Positions 29,782-39,809 of a stretch of 64,000 nucleotides of DNA are shown one piece after another. Position 1 is the stretch's first letter, and the number at the start of each line of letters is the position of its first letter. A program made the position numbers and the translations under genes. Below the pieces are notes generated by a model. The model was given only the letters and a program-made list of their open reading frames with translations, was not told the origin of the DNA and did no database searches. This stretch comes from Streptomyces verrucosisporus. GTDB lineage: Bacteria; Actinomycetota; Actinomycetes; Streptomycetales; Streptomycetaceae. The DNA lies in contig NZ_JADEYH010000005.1 of the NCBI RefSeq assembly GCF_017114865.1, forward strand, positions 167,670 to 231,669, written 5' to 3'.

Positions 29782-30853
29782 GCACATCGGCCACCTCCCC
29801 CCTGAGCGTCCCGCCGCGCGCCGCGACGCGGCCGCCGGTGCTGGAGATCGGCGGCCTGTGCGTCGACTACGGCGTCGGGGACGGCGCGGTGCGGGCCCTG
29901 CACGACGTGGACCTGACCCTGCGCCGCGGCGAGGTGCTGGGCCTGGCCGGCGAGTCCGGCTCGGGCAAGTCCACCCTGGCCTACGCCGTCACCCGGCTGC
30001 TCTCCCCGCCCGGGGTGATCACCGGCGGGGACGTGCGCTACCACCCGCGCGCGGGGGATCCGGTGGACGTGCTGGCCATGACCCCGCGGGAGCTGCGGGC
30101 GTTCCGCTGGCAGGAGGTCTCCATCGTCTTCCAGGGGGCGATGAACTCCCTCAACCCCGTCCACACCGTGCGCACCCAGCTCACCGACGTGCTGAGGGCC
30201 CACCGGCCGCAGATGTCCCGGGCCGAGCGCGCCGGGCGGGCGCGGGAGCTGCTGTCGCTGGTGGGGATCTCGCCCGACCGGCTGGGCGCCTATCCGCACC
30301 AGCTCTCGGGCGGGATGCGGCAGCGGGTGATGATCGCGATGGCGCTGGCCCTGGAGCCGGAGGTCGTCGTCATGGACGAACCGACCACCGCGCTGGACGT
30401 GGTGATGCAGCGCCAGATCCTGCGGCAGCTGGTGCGGCTGCGCGAGGAGCTGGACTTCTCGGTCGTCTTCATCACCCACGACATCTCGCTGCTGATCGAG
30501 TTCTCCGACCGGATCGCCATCATGTACGGCGGCCGGGTCGTGGAACAGGCCGGGGCCGCCGAGATCTACCGCGACCCCCGCCACCCGTACAGCCACGGGC
30601 TGCTGCACTCCTTCCCCGCGCTGCACGGCCCGCGCCGCGAGCTGACCGGCATACCCGGCTCGCCGCCGGACCTGCGGGCCATGCCGTCCGGCTGCGCCTT
30701 CCACCCGCGCTGCCCGAAGGCCTTCGAGCCCTGCGGCGTGCGAACACCCCACCTCGCGCCCGTGACCGACCCCGGCACCGGCGCAGACACGGACACGGAC
30801 ACCGGCCGCAGCGTCGCCTGCTGGCTGAACGACGACCGCCGAGACGGAGAAGC

Positions 30854-30857
<4 letters not shown>
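29778..30857 (+). CDS. ABC transporter ATP-binding protein (OppD-like)
   Basis: This 359-residue ATPase starts at ATG 29778, which overlaps the permease stop by four bases. Seen: Walker [17 protein letters not shown]-loop [15 protein letters not shown], signature HQLSGGMRQRVMIAMALA and Walker B VVMDEPTTALDVV. The C-terminal oligopeptide-type domain has GCAFHPRCPKAFEPC with the cysteine pattern. A short TDTDTDTG repeat precedes the end. With the OppF-like protein it forms the heterodimeric motor of the transporter. Its stop overlaps the beta-glucosidase start, so import and hydrolysis are translationally coupled. Confidence 0.92.
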
Positions 30858-32316
<1,459 letters not shown>

Positions 32317-32335
<19 letters not shown>

Positions 32336-33237
32336 CGTCCGGGCGGTGGTGGCGGGCGGCGGTCCGCGCCCGCCACCACCGCCCGCGCGCCCGCCTCCGG
32401 AGCCGCTTCCACCCCGAGGACCGTCTCGACCGCCTCCCGTGCGGCGGCGGCCAGCGCGCGGCGGTCGGGGTGGATGCCGTGCGGCAGCGGCGGCAGTACG
32501 GTCACCTCGGCGACCAGGCCCCCGGCGGCGGCCACCCGGCGCAGCGAGGCGGCCAGGGTGTCGTCGCCGACGAAGGCGGCCCGCGTGTCCACCGCCTCCG
32601 CCGTGTCCGTGGATCCCGCGCCCCGCGCCGCGCCGCGCGTCCGGTAGCGGATCGCCACCGGCTGTACGGGCACCCCGGCGTCCAGCGCGGCCTGGAACAG
32701 GGCCCCGCGGAACGGCCCGCGCCCCCTGCCGCACCGGGTGCTTCCCTCGGGGAAGGCCACCACCGTCGAGCCGGCGCGCAGGGCGGAGGCGACCTCCGCG
32801 ACCGTGCCCGGCAGGGAGCGCAGCCGCTCGCGGTCGATGAACAGGGTGCCGCCGCGGGCGGCCAGCCGCCCCAGCAGCGGATACCGCCCGACCTCCCGCT
32901 TGGCCACCATCCGGCCGGGCGCGACGGCGGCCAGCATCGGTACGTCCAGCCAGGAGACGTGGTTGGCCACCACCAGTGCCGGTCCGGCGACGGGCCGGCC
33001 CGTGACGCGGACCCGCACCCCCAGCGCGGCGGCGATCGCCCCGCACCACCACCGCAGCAGCCTCCCGCGGCGGGCCGGGGCGAGGCGGCGCACCACCGGC
33101 GCCAGCGCCACCCCCGCCGGCAGGACGGCGGCCAGGGCCGCCCAGCGCGCCGCCCGCCGCACCGCCCCGGCGGCCGCCGGGCGGCCGGGCAGGCAGCCGG
33201 CCACGGTGCACGGCGAGAGCGGGAACCACGGATTCAC
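32317..33237 (-). CDS. Lysophospholipid acyltransferase family protein (OlsA/PlsC-like)
   Basis: The 306-residue membrane-bound enzyme transfers an acyl chain to a hydroxyl group. Seen: the catalytic NHVSWLDVPML (NHxxxxD), GGTLFIDRERL, and FPEGSTRCGRGRGPFRGALF (acyl-acceptor site). The N-terminal part is hydrophobic (PAGVALAPVV). The GTG start at 33237 gives NPWFPLSPCTVAGC, like the start of Streptomyces homologues; a longer frame upstream is repetitive and rejected. Downstream of an OlsB-like gene, it probably completes ornithine lipid by acylating lyso-ornithine lipid, though ordinary phosphatidic acid synthesis is possible. Its 3' end carries the terminator of the convergent sugar operon. 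Confidence 0.85.
32340..32385 (+). terminator. Terminator of the beta-glucoside operon, embedded in the convergent gene
   Basis: Perfect 19-bp arms (32340-32358 and 32367-32385) around an 8-base loop begin five bases after the GH1 stop. They lie inside the coding end of the convergent acyltransferase gene, where they encode the Arg/Pro-rich C-terminus. Confidence 0.75.
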
Positions 33238-33386
33238 CCCGGGGTCCGCCCGGTCCGGTGCGCCCGTCGCCCCTCCCTCCTCCTTCCCTTCCCCCTGTCC
33301 CGTCCCGCTCGCCGCCGGTTCCTCCGCCGGTCTCACCACTGGCCTCACAACTGGTCTCACCGCCGGCCTCACCGCCGCCGGTCCCG

Positions 33387-34295
33387 TCAGGCCGGGAGGA
33401 GGGAGAGGAAGTGGCGCAGATAGCGCGGGTTGGTGTCGCGCAGCGACAGCAGCACGTACAGGTCGGCGACGCCGAAGTCCGGGTCGTGGGCGGGCTCCCC
33501 GCAGACCTTGGCGCCCAGGCGCAGATAGCCGCGCAGCAGCGGCGGCAGCACGTTGCGGGAGGCGGCACGGGATGCGGCGTGCGGAGCGGTCCCGGCGGTG
33601 GCGCCCGGCACCGGCTGCGCGCCCCCCGCGCGCCAGGGCAGCCGGGGGCGCACCCGGTGCTCGGCGGGGGCCATGTGACGCTCGGCGACCGCGGCCCACA
33701 CGGCGGCCGCCGTCGCCCCGCCGTCGGCCAGCGGCAGGGAGCAGCAGCCGCCGAGCCAGTTGTGGCCGGTGCGCTCCAGATAGCGGGCTATGCCCGCCCA
33801 CATCAGGGCGATGACGGCGCCGTCGCGGTGGCCGGGGTGGACGCAGGAGCGGCCCGCCTCCACCAGGTCGCCGCGCAGGCCGGCGCCGTCCAGCAGCCCG
33901 TCCAGCTCGAACTCGGCCTCGGCGTACAGCCGTCCGGCCACGCGCGCCCGCCCGGGCGGCAGCAGCCGGTAGGTGCCCACCACCTCCCCGGTCGCCCGCT
34001 CCCGTACCAGGAGGTGGTCGCAGTAGGCGTCGAAGGGGTCGGTGTCCAGGCCTGGTTCGGGGCCTGCCAGGCGGGCGCCCAGCTCGCCGGCGAAGACCTC
34101 GTGACGCAGGCGCTGCGCGGCCCGTACGTCCGCCTCGTCGCGGGCCAGGGAGACGGTGTAGCCGTCGCCCGCAGGCGCGGAGGACGGCGCCGGGGCCTGC
34201 GCGGGTGCGGCGGGCTGGGCGGGGACGCCGGGGAGGGCGGGGAAGGTGGAAGGCGTGGCGGGCACGGGTACGGCTGGCACGGCGGATGCGGACAC
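33387..34295 (-). CDS. OlsB-like ornithine-acyl-ACP N-acyltransferase (GNAT, Acetyltransf_5)
   Basis: The 302-residue protein has an Ala/Pro-rich N-terminal tail of about 45 residues. The OlsB-like domain follows: VRAAQRLRHEVFAGELGARL, DTDPFDAYCDHLLVRER, VGTYRLLPPGRARVAGRLYAE, and VEAGRSCVHPGHRDGAVIALM. These are the patterns of the enzyme that acylates ornithine with a 3-hydroxyacyl group to form lyso-ornithine lipid. The start is GTG 34295 after AGGAGGACCCGCC. The OlsA-like gene follows 149 bases later. Upstream, the 282-base gap to the DUF3048 gene carries a small hairpin (34333-34352, stem GTCCCGCC) and no other recognised feature. Confidence 0.82.
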   Translation of the reverse strand: MSASAVPAVPVPATPSTFPALPGVPAQPAAPAQAPAPSSAPAGDGYTVSLARDEADVRAAQRLRHEVFAGELGARLAGPEPGLDTDPFDAYCDHLLVRERATGEVVGTYRLLPPGRARVAGRLYAEAEFELDGLLDGAGLRGDLVEAGRSCVHPGHRDGAVIALMWAGIARYLERTGHNWLGGCCSLPLADGGATAAAVWAAVAERHMAPAEHRVRPRLPWRAGGAQPVPGATAGTAPHAASRAASRNVLPPLLRGYLRLGAKVCGEPAHDPDFGVADLYVLLSLRDTNPRYLRHFLSLLPA

Positions 34296-34577
34296 GGCGG
34301 GTCCTCCTGGTCCGGGCGGCGGCGGATCACCTGTCCCGCCGTGCGGCGGGACCGGCTCTCCTCCTTTCTTCGCCGGGCCGGCTGGACTGCGCGTGACCGC
34401 TCCGGAGAGCAAGGGTGTGCGCCGGTTGAACACACGCCCCCGGCGCGTCCGGAGCGCGGGTGGCGGCGGCGTCACCCGCGCGGGGCACAGGGACATGAAA
34501 CCGCCCGTCCCGGTCAAGGGATGGAGTGAGAGGTCATCAGGCGGCGCGGCGGCGCCCGGCCGGAGGGACGGCGAGCG

Positions 34578-35573
34578 ATGCGGACGGCTGGAAGCGGGCG
34601 GGGCACGGGGCGGCGGGCCGTGCGGACACGGGTGCGGGCGCTGGCGGCGGCGGTGGTGTGCGCCGCGCTGCTGACGGGCTGCCCCGGGGCGGGGAACGGC
34701 GACGGGGAGCAGGAGGGCCGCTCCCCGTTCACCGGGGAGAGCGTGCCGGACGCCTCGGCGCCGGTGCTCGCCGTGAAGATCGACAACGTGGCGGCCGCGC
34801 GCCCCCAGACGGGGCTGGAGCAGGCCGACATCGTCTACGTGGAGCAGGTCGAGTCGGGACTGACCAGGCTGCTGGCCGTGTACTCCTCCGATCTGCCGCC
34901 CTCCGTGGGCCCGGTGCGCAGCGCCCGGGAGTCCGACATCGAACTGCTGCGGCAGTTCGGCGAGCCGGCCTTCGCCTTCTCCGGGGCGCAGTCCAGGCTC
35001 AGGCCGGTGCTGGAGGACTCCCCGCTGCATCTGATGCAGCCCGGCGACGCGCCCGGGGCCTACTCCCGCAGTCCGGACCGCTCCGCCCCGCACAACCTCT
35101 ACCTGGACCCGGAGGGCGTGCTGGGCGAGGCGCCCGACGCGGTGAGCGGCGCGTCCGACATCGGCTTCCGCTTCGGTCCGGCACCGCAGGGCGGCCGGGC
35201 CGGCACCGAGGAGACCGTCCGCTACCCCGCCGCCCGGTACGCCTTCACCTGGTCGGCCGAGGACGGCCGCTGGCTGGTCTCCATCGACGGCCGGGAGGCG
35301 GCCGCCGCCGGCGGCGGCCGGCTCGGGGCTCCCACGGTCGTCCTCCAGCGCGTGGAGATCCGCGACTCCCGTTTCAAGGACCGCGGCGGCAGCGTCAGCC
35401 CCTACTCGGAGACCGTCGGCTCCGGCGAGGCGACGGTGCTGCGCGGCGGGCGGGCGTACGAGGCGCGCTGGTCGCGGCCGTCGGCTGAGAGCGGCACGGA
35501 GTTCACCACGCCGGAAGGCGACCCGCTGAACTTCGCCGAGGGCCAGGTGTGGGTGGTGCTCGCCCCGCGCTGA
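34578..35573 (+). CDS. DUF3048 family lipoprotein
   Basis: The 331-residue protein has an Arg-rich start and lipobox LLTGC (Cys35), so it is anchored outside the membrane. The DUF3048 body has PVLAVKIDNVAAARPQTGLEQADIVY (seen in parts), LTRLLAVYSSDLPPSVGPVRSARESD, and a C-terminal half with FTWSAEDGRWLVSIDG and EFTTPEGDPLNFAEGQVWVVL. The family (Bacillus YerB-like) has no established reaction; a cell-envelope role is suggested by location only. It is convergent with the PaaX-type regulator, 20 bases apart. No strong ribosome-binding site precedes the ATG, although GGAGGGACGGCGAGCG is present. Confidence 0.9.
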   Translation: MRTAGSGRGTGRRAVRTRVRALAAAVVCAALLTGCPGAGNGDGEQEGRSPFTGESVPDASAPVLAVKIDNVAAARPQTGLEQADIVYVEQVESGLTRLLAVYSSDLPPSVGPVRSARESDIELLRQFGEPAFAFSGAQSRLRPVLEDSPLHLMQPGDAPGAYSRSPDRSAPHNLYLDPEGVLGEAPDAVSGASDIGFRFGPAPQGGRAGTEETVRYPAARYAFTWSAEDGRWLVSIDGREAAAAGGGRLGAPTVVLQRVEIRDSRFKDRGGSVSPYSETVGSGEATVLRGGRAYEARWSRPSAESGTEFTTPEGDPLNFAEGQVWVVLAPR

Positions 35574-35593
35574 GCCGCCCCCGCCCCCACTGT

Positions 35594-36403
35594 CTAGTCC
35601 GGTGCGGTGCGGCGCCGCAGGACGGCGCGCAGGTCGGCCTCGAAGGCGTCGTAGCGGGTGCGCAGCGCCGCGCCCGGCCAGTCGCCGGGCAGCAGGGCGG
35701 CCGGGAGCAGGGGGTCGGCGAGCAGATGGCGCAGGACGGCGGCCGAGACGGTGAAGCGCCGGGCCGGGTCGCCGGCCTCCGCCGCGGTGTCGGCGGCGGC
35801 CACCAGGGCGTGGGCCCGTGCCGCCCAGCCGTCCAGGTCCCACAGTGCGGCGGCCAGTTCGGCCGGGTCACGGTCGGGGGCGCCGGTCAGCAGGGTGCAC
35901 TGCTCGGCGACGACGGGCGGCCGGGGCCGCAGCAGGTTGGCCGGGCGCAGCCAGGTGCCCTCGCGCAGTTCGGCCAGGCGCAGGGCGGCCATGGCCTGGC
36001 GCAGGGCACCCCGGTCGGCCGCGTCCCGGCGTTCGGCGGTGACGACGGCGATCTCCCACTCGCCCCGCCAGTCACGGGTACGGGGCGCGCGGCTGTCGTC
36101 CTGGCGCGCCTGGCGCTCCAGGAGGCGCATGGTGAGGCCGTACGCGCCGTCGGCGGTCTGGGCCAGGTCCCCGGCCGCGACCATCCGCGACAGCGCCACC
36201 CGTACCGTGCCCTCCGCGATCCCGAAGAGTTCGCCGACCCGTACCAGGGCTCTGGCGGGCAGGGCGGGCGGGTGGTGGCCGAGCAGGGTGCTGAGCACGA
36301 CCGAGCGTGCCGTCAGGGGGCGCAGGGCGAGCTCTCCGGCTCCGTCCATCCCGTCCATCCCGTCCATCCCGTCCGGACCGGCTGTCCCGTCTGTGCTGTT
36401 CAT
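35594..36403 (-). CDS. PaaX family transcriptional regulator
   Basis: The 269-residue protein has an N-terminal winged helix (LTARSVVLSTLLGHHPPALP, VGELFGIAEGTVRVALSRMV) and the PaaX C-terminal domain (WRGEWEIAVVTAERRDAADR, RLAELREGTWLRPANL). PaaX proteins repress phenylacetate or related acyl-CoA catabolism and respond to a CoA ester. The protein begins with a repeated Met-Asp-Gly stretch coded by a 9-bp tandem repeat near 36344-36374. The start is put at ATG 36403; ATG 36433 with GGAAG is an alternative. It diverges from an AidB-like acyl-CoA dehydrogenase, its likely target. Confidence 0.9.
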   Translation of the reverse strand: MNSTDGTAGPDGMDGMDGMDGAGELALRPLTARSVVLSTLLGHHPPALPARALVRVGELFGIAEGTVRVALSRMVAAGDLAQTADGAYGLTMRLLERQARQDDSRAPRTRDWRGEWEIAVVTAERRDAADRGALRQAMAALRLAELREGTWLRPANLLRPRPPVVAEQCTLLTGAPDRDPAELAAALWDLDGWAARAHALVAAADTAAEAGDPARRFTVSAAVLRHLLADPLLPAALLPGDWPGAALRTRYDAFEADLRAVLRRRTAPD

Positions 36404-36431
36404 GGGCAGCGCGATCCTAGCCTCCCCTGTC

Positions 36432-36467
36432 ATTACAGTCTTCCACCACGCGTACGGGATCTGTAAT
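36432..36467. promoter_or_regulatory. Divergent promoter/operator between PaaX and AidB-like genes
   Basis: The inverted repeat ATTACAG (36432-36438) and CTGTAAT (36461-36467) has 22 bases between the arms. Each arm contains TGTAAT reading outward, so the two arms could be the -10 boxes of the divergent promoters or the half-sites of an operator. No good -35 boxes are seen. Confidence 0.5.
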
Positions 36468-36516
36468 GTCGGAGCACGGGCACCGCCGCCCGCCACCGTC
36501 CCCGCCGGAGGTCGCC

Positions 36517-38154
36517 GTGAGCGCCACCCATGAAGTGATCAACCAGCCCCCGCCGCTGACCGGCTTCACCGCAGCGGACGATCCCGCCGTGTTCGAGGCC
36601 CTGCGCCGCCACGGCGCGCGGTGGGGCGAGGCCCAGGTGCGGGAGCTGGGCGCACTGGCCGGCACCCCCGAGGTGCAGGACTGGGCCCGGATGGCGGAGG
36701 AGGTCCCGCCCCGCCTGCGCACCCACGACCGCTACGGCCACCGCGTGGACGAGGTGGAGTTCCATCCCGCCTGGCACCGTCTGATGGCCACCGCCGTCGA
36801 GCACGGGCTGCACGCCGCGCCCTGGGCCGAGGACCGCCCCGGCGCCCATCTGGTGCGCGCCGCCAAGTTCTACCTGTGGTCCCAGGCCGAGGCCGGGCAC
36901 GGCTGCCCGGTCTCCATGACGTACGCGGCCGTCCCCGCGCTGCGCGCCCGGCCCGAGCTGGCCGCCGCCTACGAGCCGCTGCTGACCGCCCGCTCCTACG
37001 ACTTCGGGCTGCGGCCCCCGCTGGGCAAGTCCGGGCTGATCGCGGGCATGTCGATGACCGAGAAGCAGGGCGGCTCGGACGTGCGGGCCAACACCACCGA
37101 AGCCGTCCCCGCCGGCGACGGCGCCTACCGGCTCACCGGCCACAAGTGGTTCACCTCCGCCCCGATGAGCGACGTCTTCCTGGTGCTGGCGCAGGCCCCC
37201 GAGGGCCTGACCTGCTTCCTGCTGCCGCGCGTGCTGCCCGACGGCACCCTCAACGCCATGCACCTGCAGCGGCTGAAGGACAAGCTGGGCAACCGCTCCA
37301 ACGCCTCCTCCGAGGTCGAGTACGACCGGGCCGTGGCCTGGCCGGTGGGCGAGGCGGGCCGCGGGGTGCGCACCATCGTGGAGATGGTCAACATGACCCG
37401 CCTGGACTGCGTCCTGGGCACGGCCGCCGGCATGCGCGCCGGGCTGCGGCAGGCCCTGCACCACACCGCCCACCGGCGGGCCTTCGGCGCCAGGCTGGCC
37501 GAGCAGCCGCTGATGCGCTCGGTCCTGGCCGACCTGGCGGTCGAGTCGGAGGCCGCCACCACCCTCGGGCTGCGGCTGGCGGCGGCCGTGGACGCCGCGC
37601 ACGCCGGGGACGAGGGGGAGGCGGCCTTCCGCCGCCTGGCCCTGGCCGTGTCCAAGTACTGGGTGTGCAAGCGCGGCAGCGCGCACGCCGCCGAGGCGCT
37701 GGAGTGCCTGGGCGGCAACGGCTACGTCGAGGAGTCGGGCATGCCGCGCCTGTACCGCGAGGCGCCGCTGCTGTCGATCTGGGAGGGCTCGGGCAACGTC
37801 GCCGCCCTGGACGTACTGCGCGCGCTGGACAGGGAGCCGGCCGGGCTGGACGCCGTCCTGGCGGAGGTGGACGCCGCCGCGGGCGCCGACGCCCGTCTGG
37901 ACGCGGCCGCCGCCGGAGTGCGGGCCATGCTGCCGGAGCTGAAGGACCCGGTCGGCGCACAGTTGCGCGCCCGCGTCTTCGCCGAGCGCCTGGCGCTCGT
38001 CCTCCAGGGCAGCCTGCTGGTGCGCCACAGCCATCCGGCAGTCGCCGACGCCTTCTGCGCCTCCCGGCTGGGCGGGGAGTGGGGCCACGCCTTCGGCACG
38101 CTCCCGGCGTCCGCCGACCTCACGGCGATCCTGGACCGGGCCCGCGCCGGGTGA
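36517..38154 (+). CDS. AidB-like acyl-CoA dehydrogenase family protein
   Basis: The 545-residue flavoprotein is close in length to E. coli AidB (541). Seen: an AidB-type N-terminal domain (HEVINQPPPLTGF), GMSMTEKQGGSDVRANTTEA, GHKWFTSAPMSDVFLVLA, and RLKDKLGNRSNASSEVEYD. Towards the end are CLGGNGYVEESGMPRLYREA and LLSIWEGSGNVAALDVL. AidB acts in the adaptive response to alkylation, binding DNA in E. coli, while many actinobacterial relatives are likely metabolic. The GTG start at 36517 is chosen because GGAGGTCGCC precedes it; the frame is open 17 codons further. Control by the divergent PaaX-type protein suggests an acyl-CoA substrate. Confidence 0.88.
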   Translation: MSATHEVINQPPPLTGFTAADDPAVFEALRRHGARWGEAQVRELGALAGTPEVQDWARMAEEVPPRLRTHDRYGHRVDEVEFHPAWHRLMATAVEHGLHAAPWAEDRPGAHLVRAAKFYLWSQAEAGHGCPVSMTYAAVPALRARPELAAAYEPLLTARSYDFGLRPPLGKSGLIAGMSMTEKQGGSDVRANTTEAVPAGDGAYRLTGHKWFTSAPMSDVFLVLAQAPEGLTCFLLPRVLPDGTLNAMHLQRLKDKLGNRSNASSEVEYDRAVAWPVGEAGRGVRTIVEMVNMTRLDCVLGTAAGMRAGLRQALHHTAHRRAFGARLAEQPLMRSVLADLAVESEAATTLGLRLAAAVDAAHAGDEGEAAFRRLALAVSKYWVCKRGSAHAAEALECLGGNGYVEESGMPRLYREAPLLSIWEGSGNVAALDVLRALDREPAGLDAVLAEVDAAAGADARLDAAAAGVRAMLPELKDPVGAQLRARVFAERLALVLQGSLLVRHSHPAVADAFCASRLGGEWGHAFGTLPASADLTAILDRARAG

Positions 38155-38187
38155 TGGGGGCGGCCGCCGCGTCCGGGAGCTGATCCG

Positions 38188-39042
38188 TCAGCAGGTGCGG
38201 CGCCAGGTGTCCAGGGGGAGGCGCTTGCGGATGGAGCTGAGGTCGAGGCGGCGTGAGGTGTCGCAGAACTCCTCTGTGTCCAGCGCGTATTCGGCGTGGA
38301 AGACGGCCTTGCCGCGCTCGGTGAACGGGGCGAGCTTCGCGCACTCGCCGAACTCGGCGCACTCCTCGTTGACCGCGAAGTCGAAGTCGTCCACCAGCTG
38401 CGGGATCTGGTCGAGGTCGTTCTTCAGGCCGACCGACAGCCCGTGCCGGTGGGCGAGTTCGGCGACCATGCGGTTGAACGCGAGCTGGTCGCGGGCGGTG
38501 AGGGGGAAGCCGGTGTCGTTGCGGTAGCCGTCCAGGAGGTCGGGCTCGACGGCGTCGAAGCCCTTCCTCGCGCACATGTCGACGCGGGCGGCCAGGATCG
38601 GGCGCAGGACGTCCAGGCGGCGGATGTCCACCCAGCGCTCGCCGGGCCAGCCGTTGCCCCGGCCCAGCACCTGCGGCGGGTAGTCGTCCCGGTCGGGGCG
38701 GAAGTCCTCCCAGGCGCCGGCGTTGAGGTAGCAGATCACCTTCCGGCCGCGGGCGTGGAGGGCGGCGACGGTGTCCGCGCCGTTCTCGAAGCCGTCGATG
38801 TCGAAGACCTCGGCGTCCACGTCGAGGTCGATGCGGCCCTGGAGCTGCCACTGCCAGGTCGTGCCGGGGGGCGGACGCCACCGGCTCCGCTGCGGTGAGG
38901 CGTCACCGGGCGGCGTCCGGTCGGGTGCGGTGGCGTCCGGTGCGGTGCCCTCCGAGCAGGCCACCGTGAGCAGCAGCAGGAGGAGGCAGAGCAGCCGGGC
39001 GGCCGGGCGGCGGATCGTGCGGCGAGGCGCGAAGCGGGTCAC
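38188..39042 (-). CDS. GH114-like endo-alpha-1,4-galactosaminidase lipoprotein
   Basis: The 284-residue precursor has a signal segment with seven consecutive leucines ending at Cys29 (TVAC), so it is probably membrane-anchored outside. The (beta/alpha) barrel domain of the GH114/TM1410 type shows VICYLNAGAWEDFRPDRDDY, GFDAVEPDLLDGYRN with the candidate catalytic Asp and Glu, VGLKNDLDQIPQL, and AVNEECAEFGEC. Known GH114 members, fungal Ega3 and the hydrolase domain of PelA, cut alpha-1,4-galactosamine polymers. The GTG start overlaps the spherulin-4-like stop (GTGA). It is the last gene of the exopolysaccharide block and probably trims or releases the polymer. Confidence 0.88.
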   Translation of the reverse strand: MTRFAPRRTIRRPAARLLCLLLLLLTVACSEGTAPDATAPDRTPPGDASPQRSRWRPPPGTTWQWQLQGRIDLDVDAEVFDIDGFENGADTVAALHARGRKVICYLNAGAWEDFRPDRDDYPPQVLGRGNGWPGERWVDIRRLDVLRPILAARVDMCARKGFDAVEPDLLDGYRNDTGFPLTARDQLAFNRMVAELAHRHGLSVGLKNDLDQIPQLVDDFDFAVNEECAEFGECAKLAPFTERGKAVFHAEYALDTEEFCDTSRRLDLSSIRKRLPLDTWRRTC

Positions 39043-39809
39043 GGGGTGATCCTCCCGCAGCCGAGCACGGGCCGGGGCGTCGAGCGCCACGGGTTGGCCC
39101 CCTCCCCCGGCACCGCGCAGTGCACCTCCGCACCGCGCTCGTGGGCGGTGCGGGCCGCCTCGGCGGCCAGTCGGTCCGGTACGGCGTACACCAGGTGGCA
39201 GAAGCGGTGCGGCGGGTGGCCGCGGGTCCAGACGGGCACACCGGCACGGCGGTAATCCTCCCAGCGCCCCTCGAAGGTGACCAGCACATCGGCCAGGTGC
39301 GCGTATCCGGGGTCGGGGTGGACTCCGGGATTGAGGACGACGGTGGACGCCCCCAGCAGCCGGGCGGCCCGCACCGTGCGCCGGTAGCGGGGCAGGTGCT
39401 CGGCTCCGGCCGCGGCGCGGTCGAGGAAGGCGCCGTCCGTGCCGTACCAGCGGCGGTGGCGGCACACCTCGCGGAGCACGGCGCGCGGCGGGCGCGCGCC
39501 GTAGGCGGTGTCCACGTATCCCAGCAGCGGCACCCCGGCGCCCCGCAGCCGGGCCGCCGCGGCGGCGAGGGCCGGGTCGGGGCGCGGCCCGGGGCCGTCG
39601 GCGGCGTTGACGACCACCGCGTACAGCCGCCCGGCGGCCCGGACCGCCGCCTCCCACGCCCCCGGATCGACGGCCGGGTGGACGTACAGCGGTACGAGCA
39701 GATGGCCCCGGTCCCGGCCCCGGTCTCGCGGCCCCCGTACGGCGGCGGGCGCCGGGGTGCTCTCCCGGCGCCCCGGGTGCCCCCTGCCCTCCGTGCGTCC
39801 TGCGCTCAT
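39039..39809 (-). CDS. Spherulin-4-like (GH135-type) protein, atypical active site
   Basis: The 256-residue protein matches the spherulin-4 fold: HLLVPLYVHPAVDPGAWEAA, AVVVNAADGPGPRPDPALA, GVPLLGYVDTAYGARPPRAV and RWYGTDGAFLDRAAAGAEH. In known members, such as Aspergillus Sph3, the FLDE motif carries the catalytic Asp and Glu; here the Glu is replaced by Arg (FLDR). A later glutamate in VLVTFEGRWEDYRR is kept. No signal peptide is seen in the Arg-rich N-terminus, unlike secreted relatives. It overlaps both neighbours by four bases. It may bind rather than cut the polymer, or act inside the cell; this is inference. Confidence 0.8.
   Translation of the reverse strand: MSAGRTEGRGHPGRRESTPAPAAVRGPRDRGRDRGHLLVPLYVHPAVDPGAWEAAVRAAGRLYAVVVNAADGPGPRPDPALAAAAARLRGAGVPLLGYVDTAYGARPPRAVLREVCRHRRWYGTDGAFLDRAAAGAEHLPRYRRTVRAARLLGASTVVLNPGVHPDPGYAHLADVLVTFEGRWEDYRRAGVPVWTRGHPPHRFCHLVYAVPDRLAAEAARTAHERGAEVHCAVPGEGANPWRSTPRPVLGCGRITP

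Noticed and set aside
33238..33386. Upstream extension of the OlsA-like gene in frame
   Set aside because: It is a Val-Arg-Pro repeat and Gly/Glu-rich stretch; homologues begin near NPWFPLSPCT.
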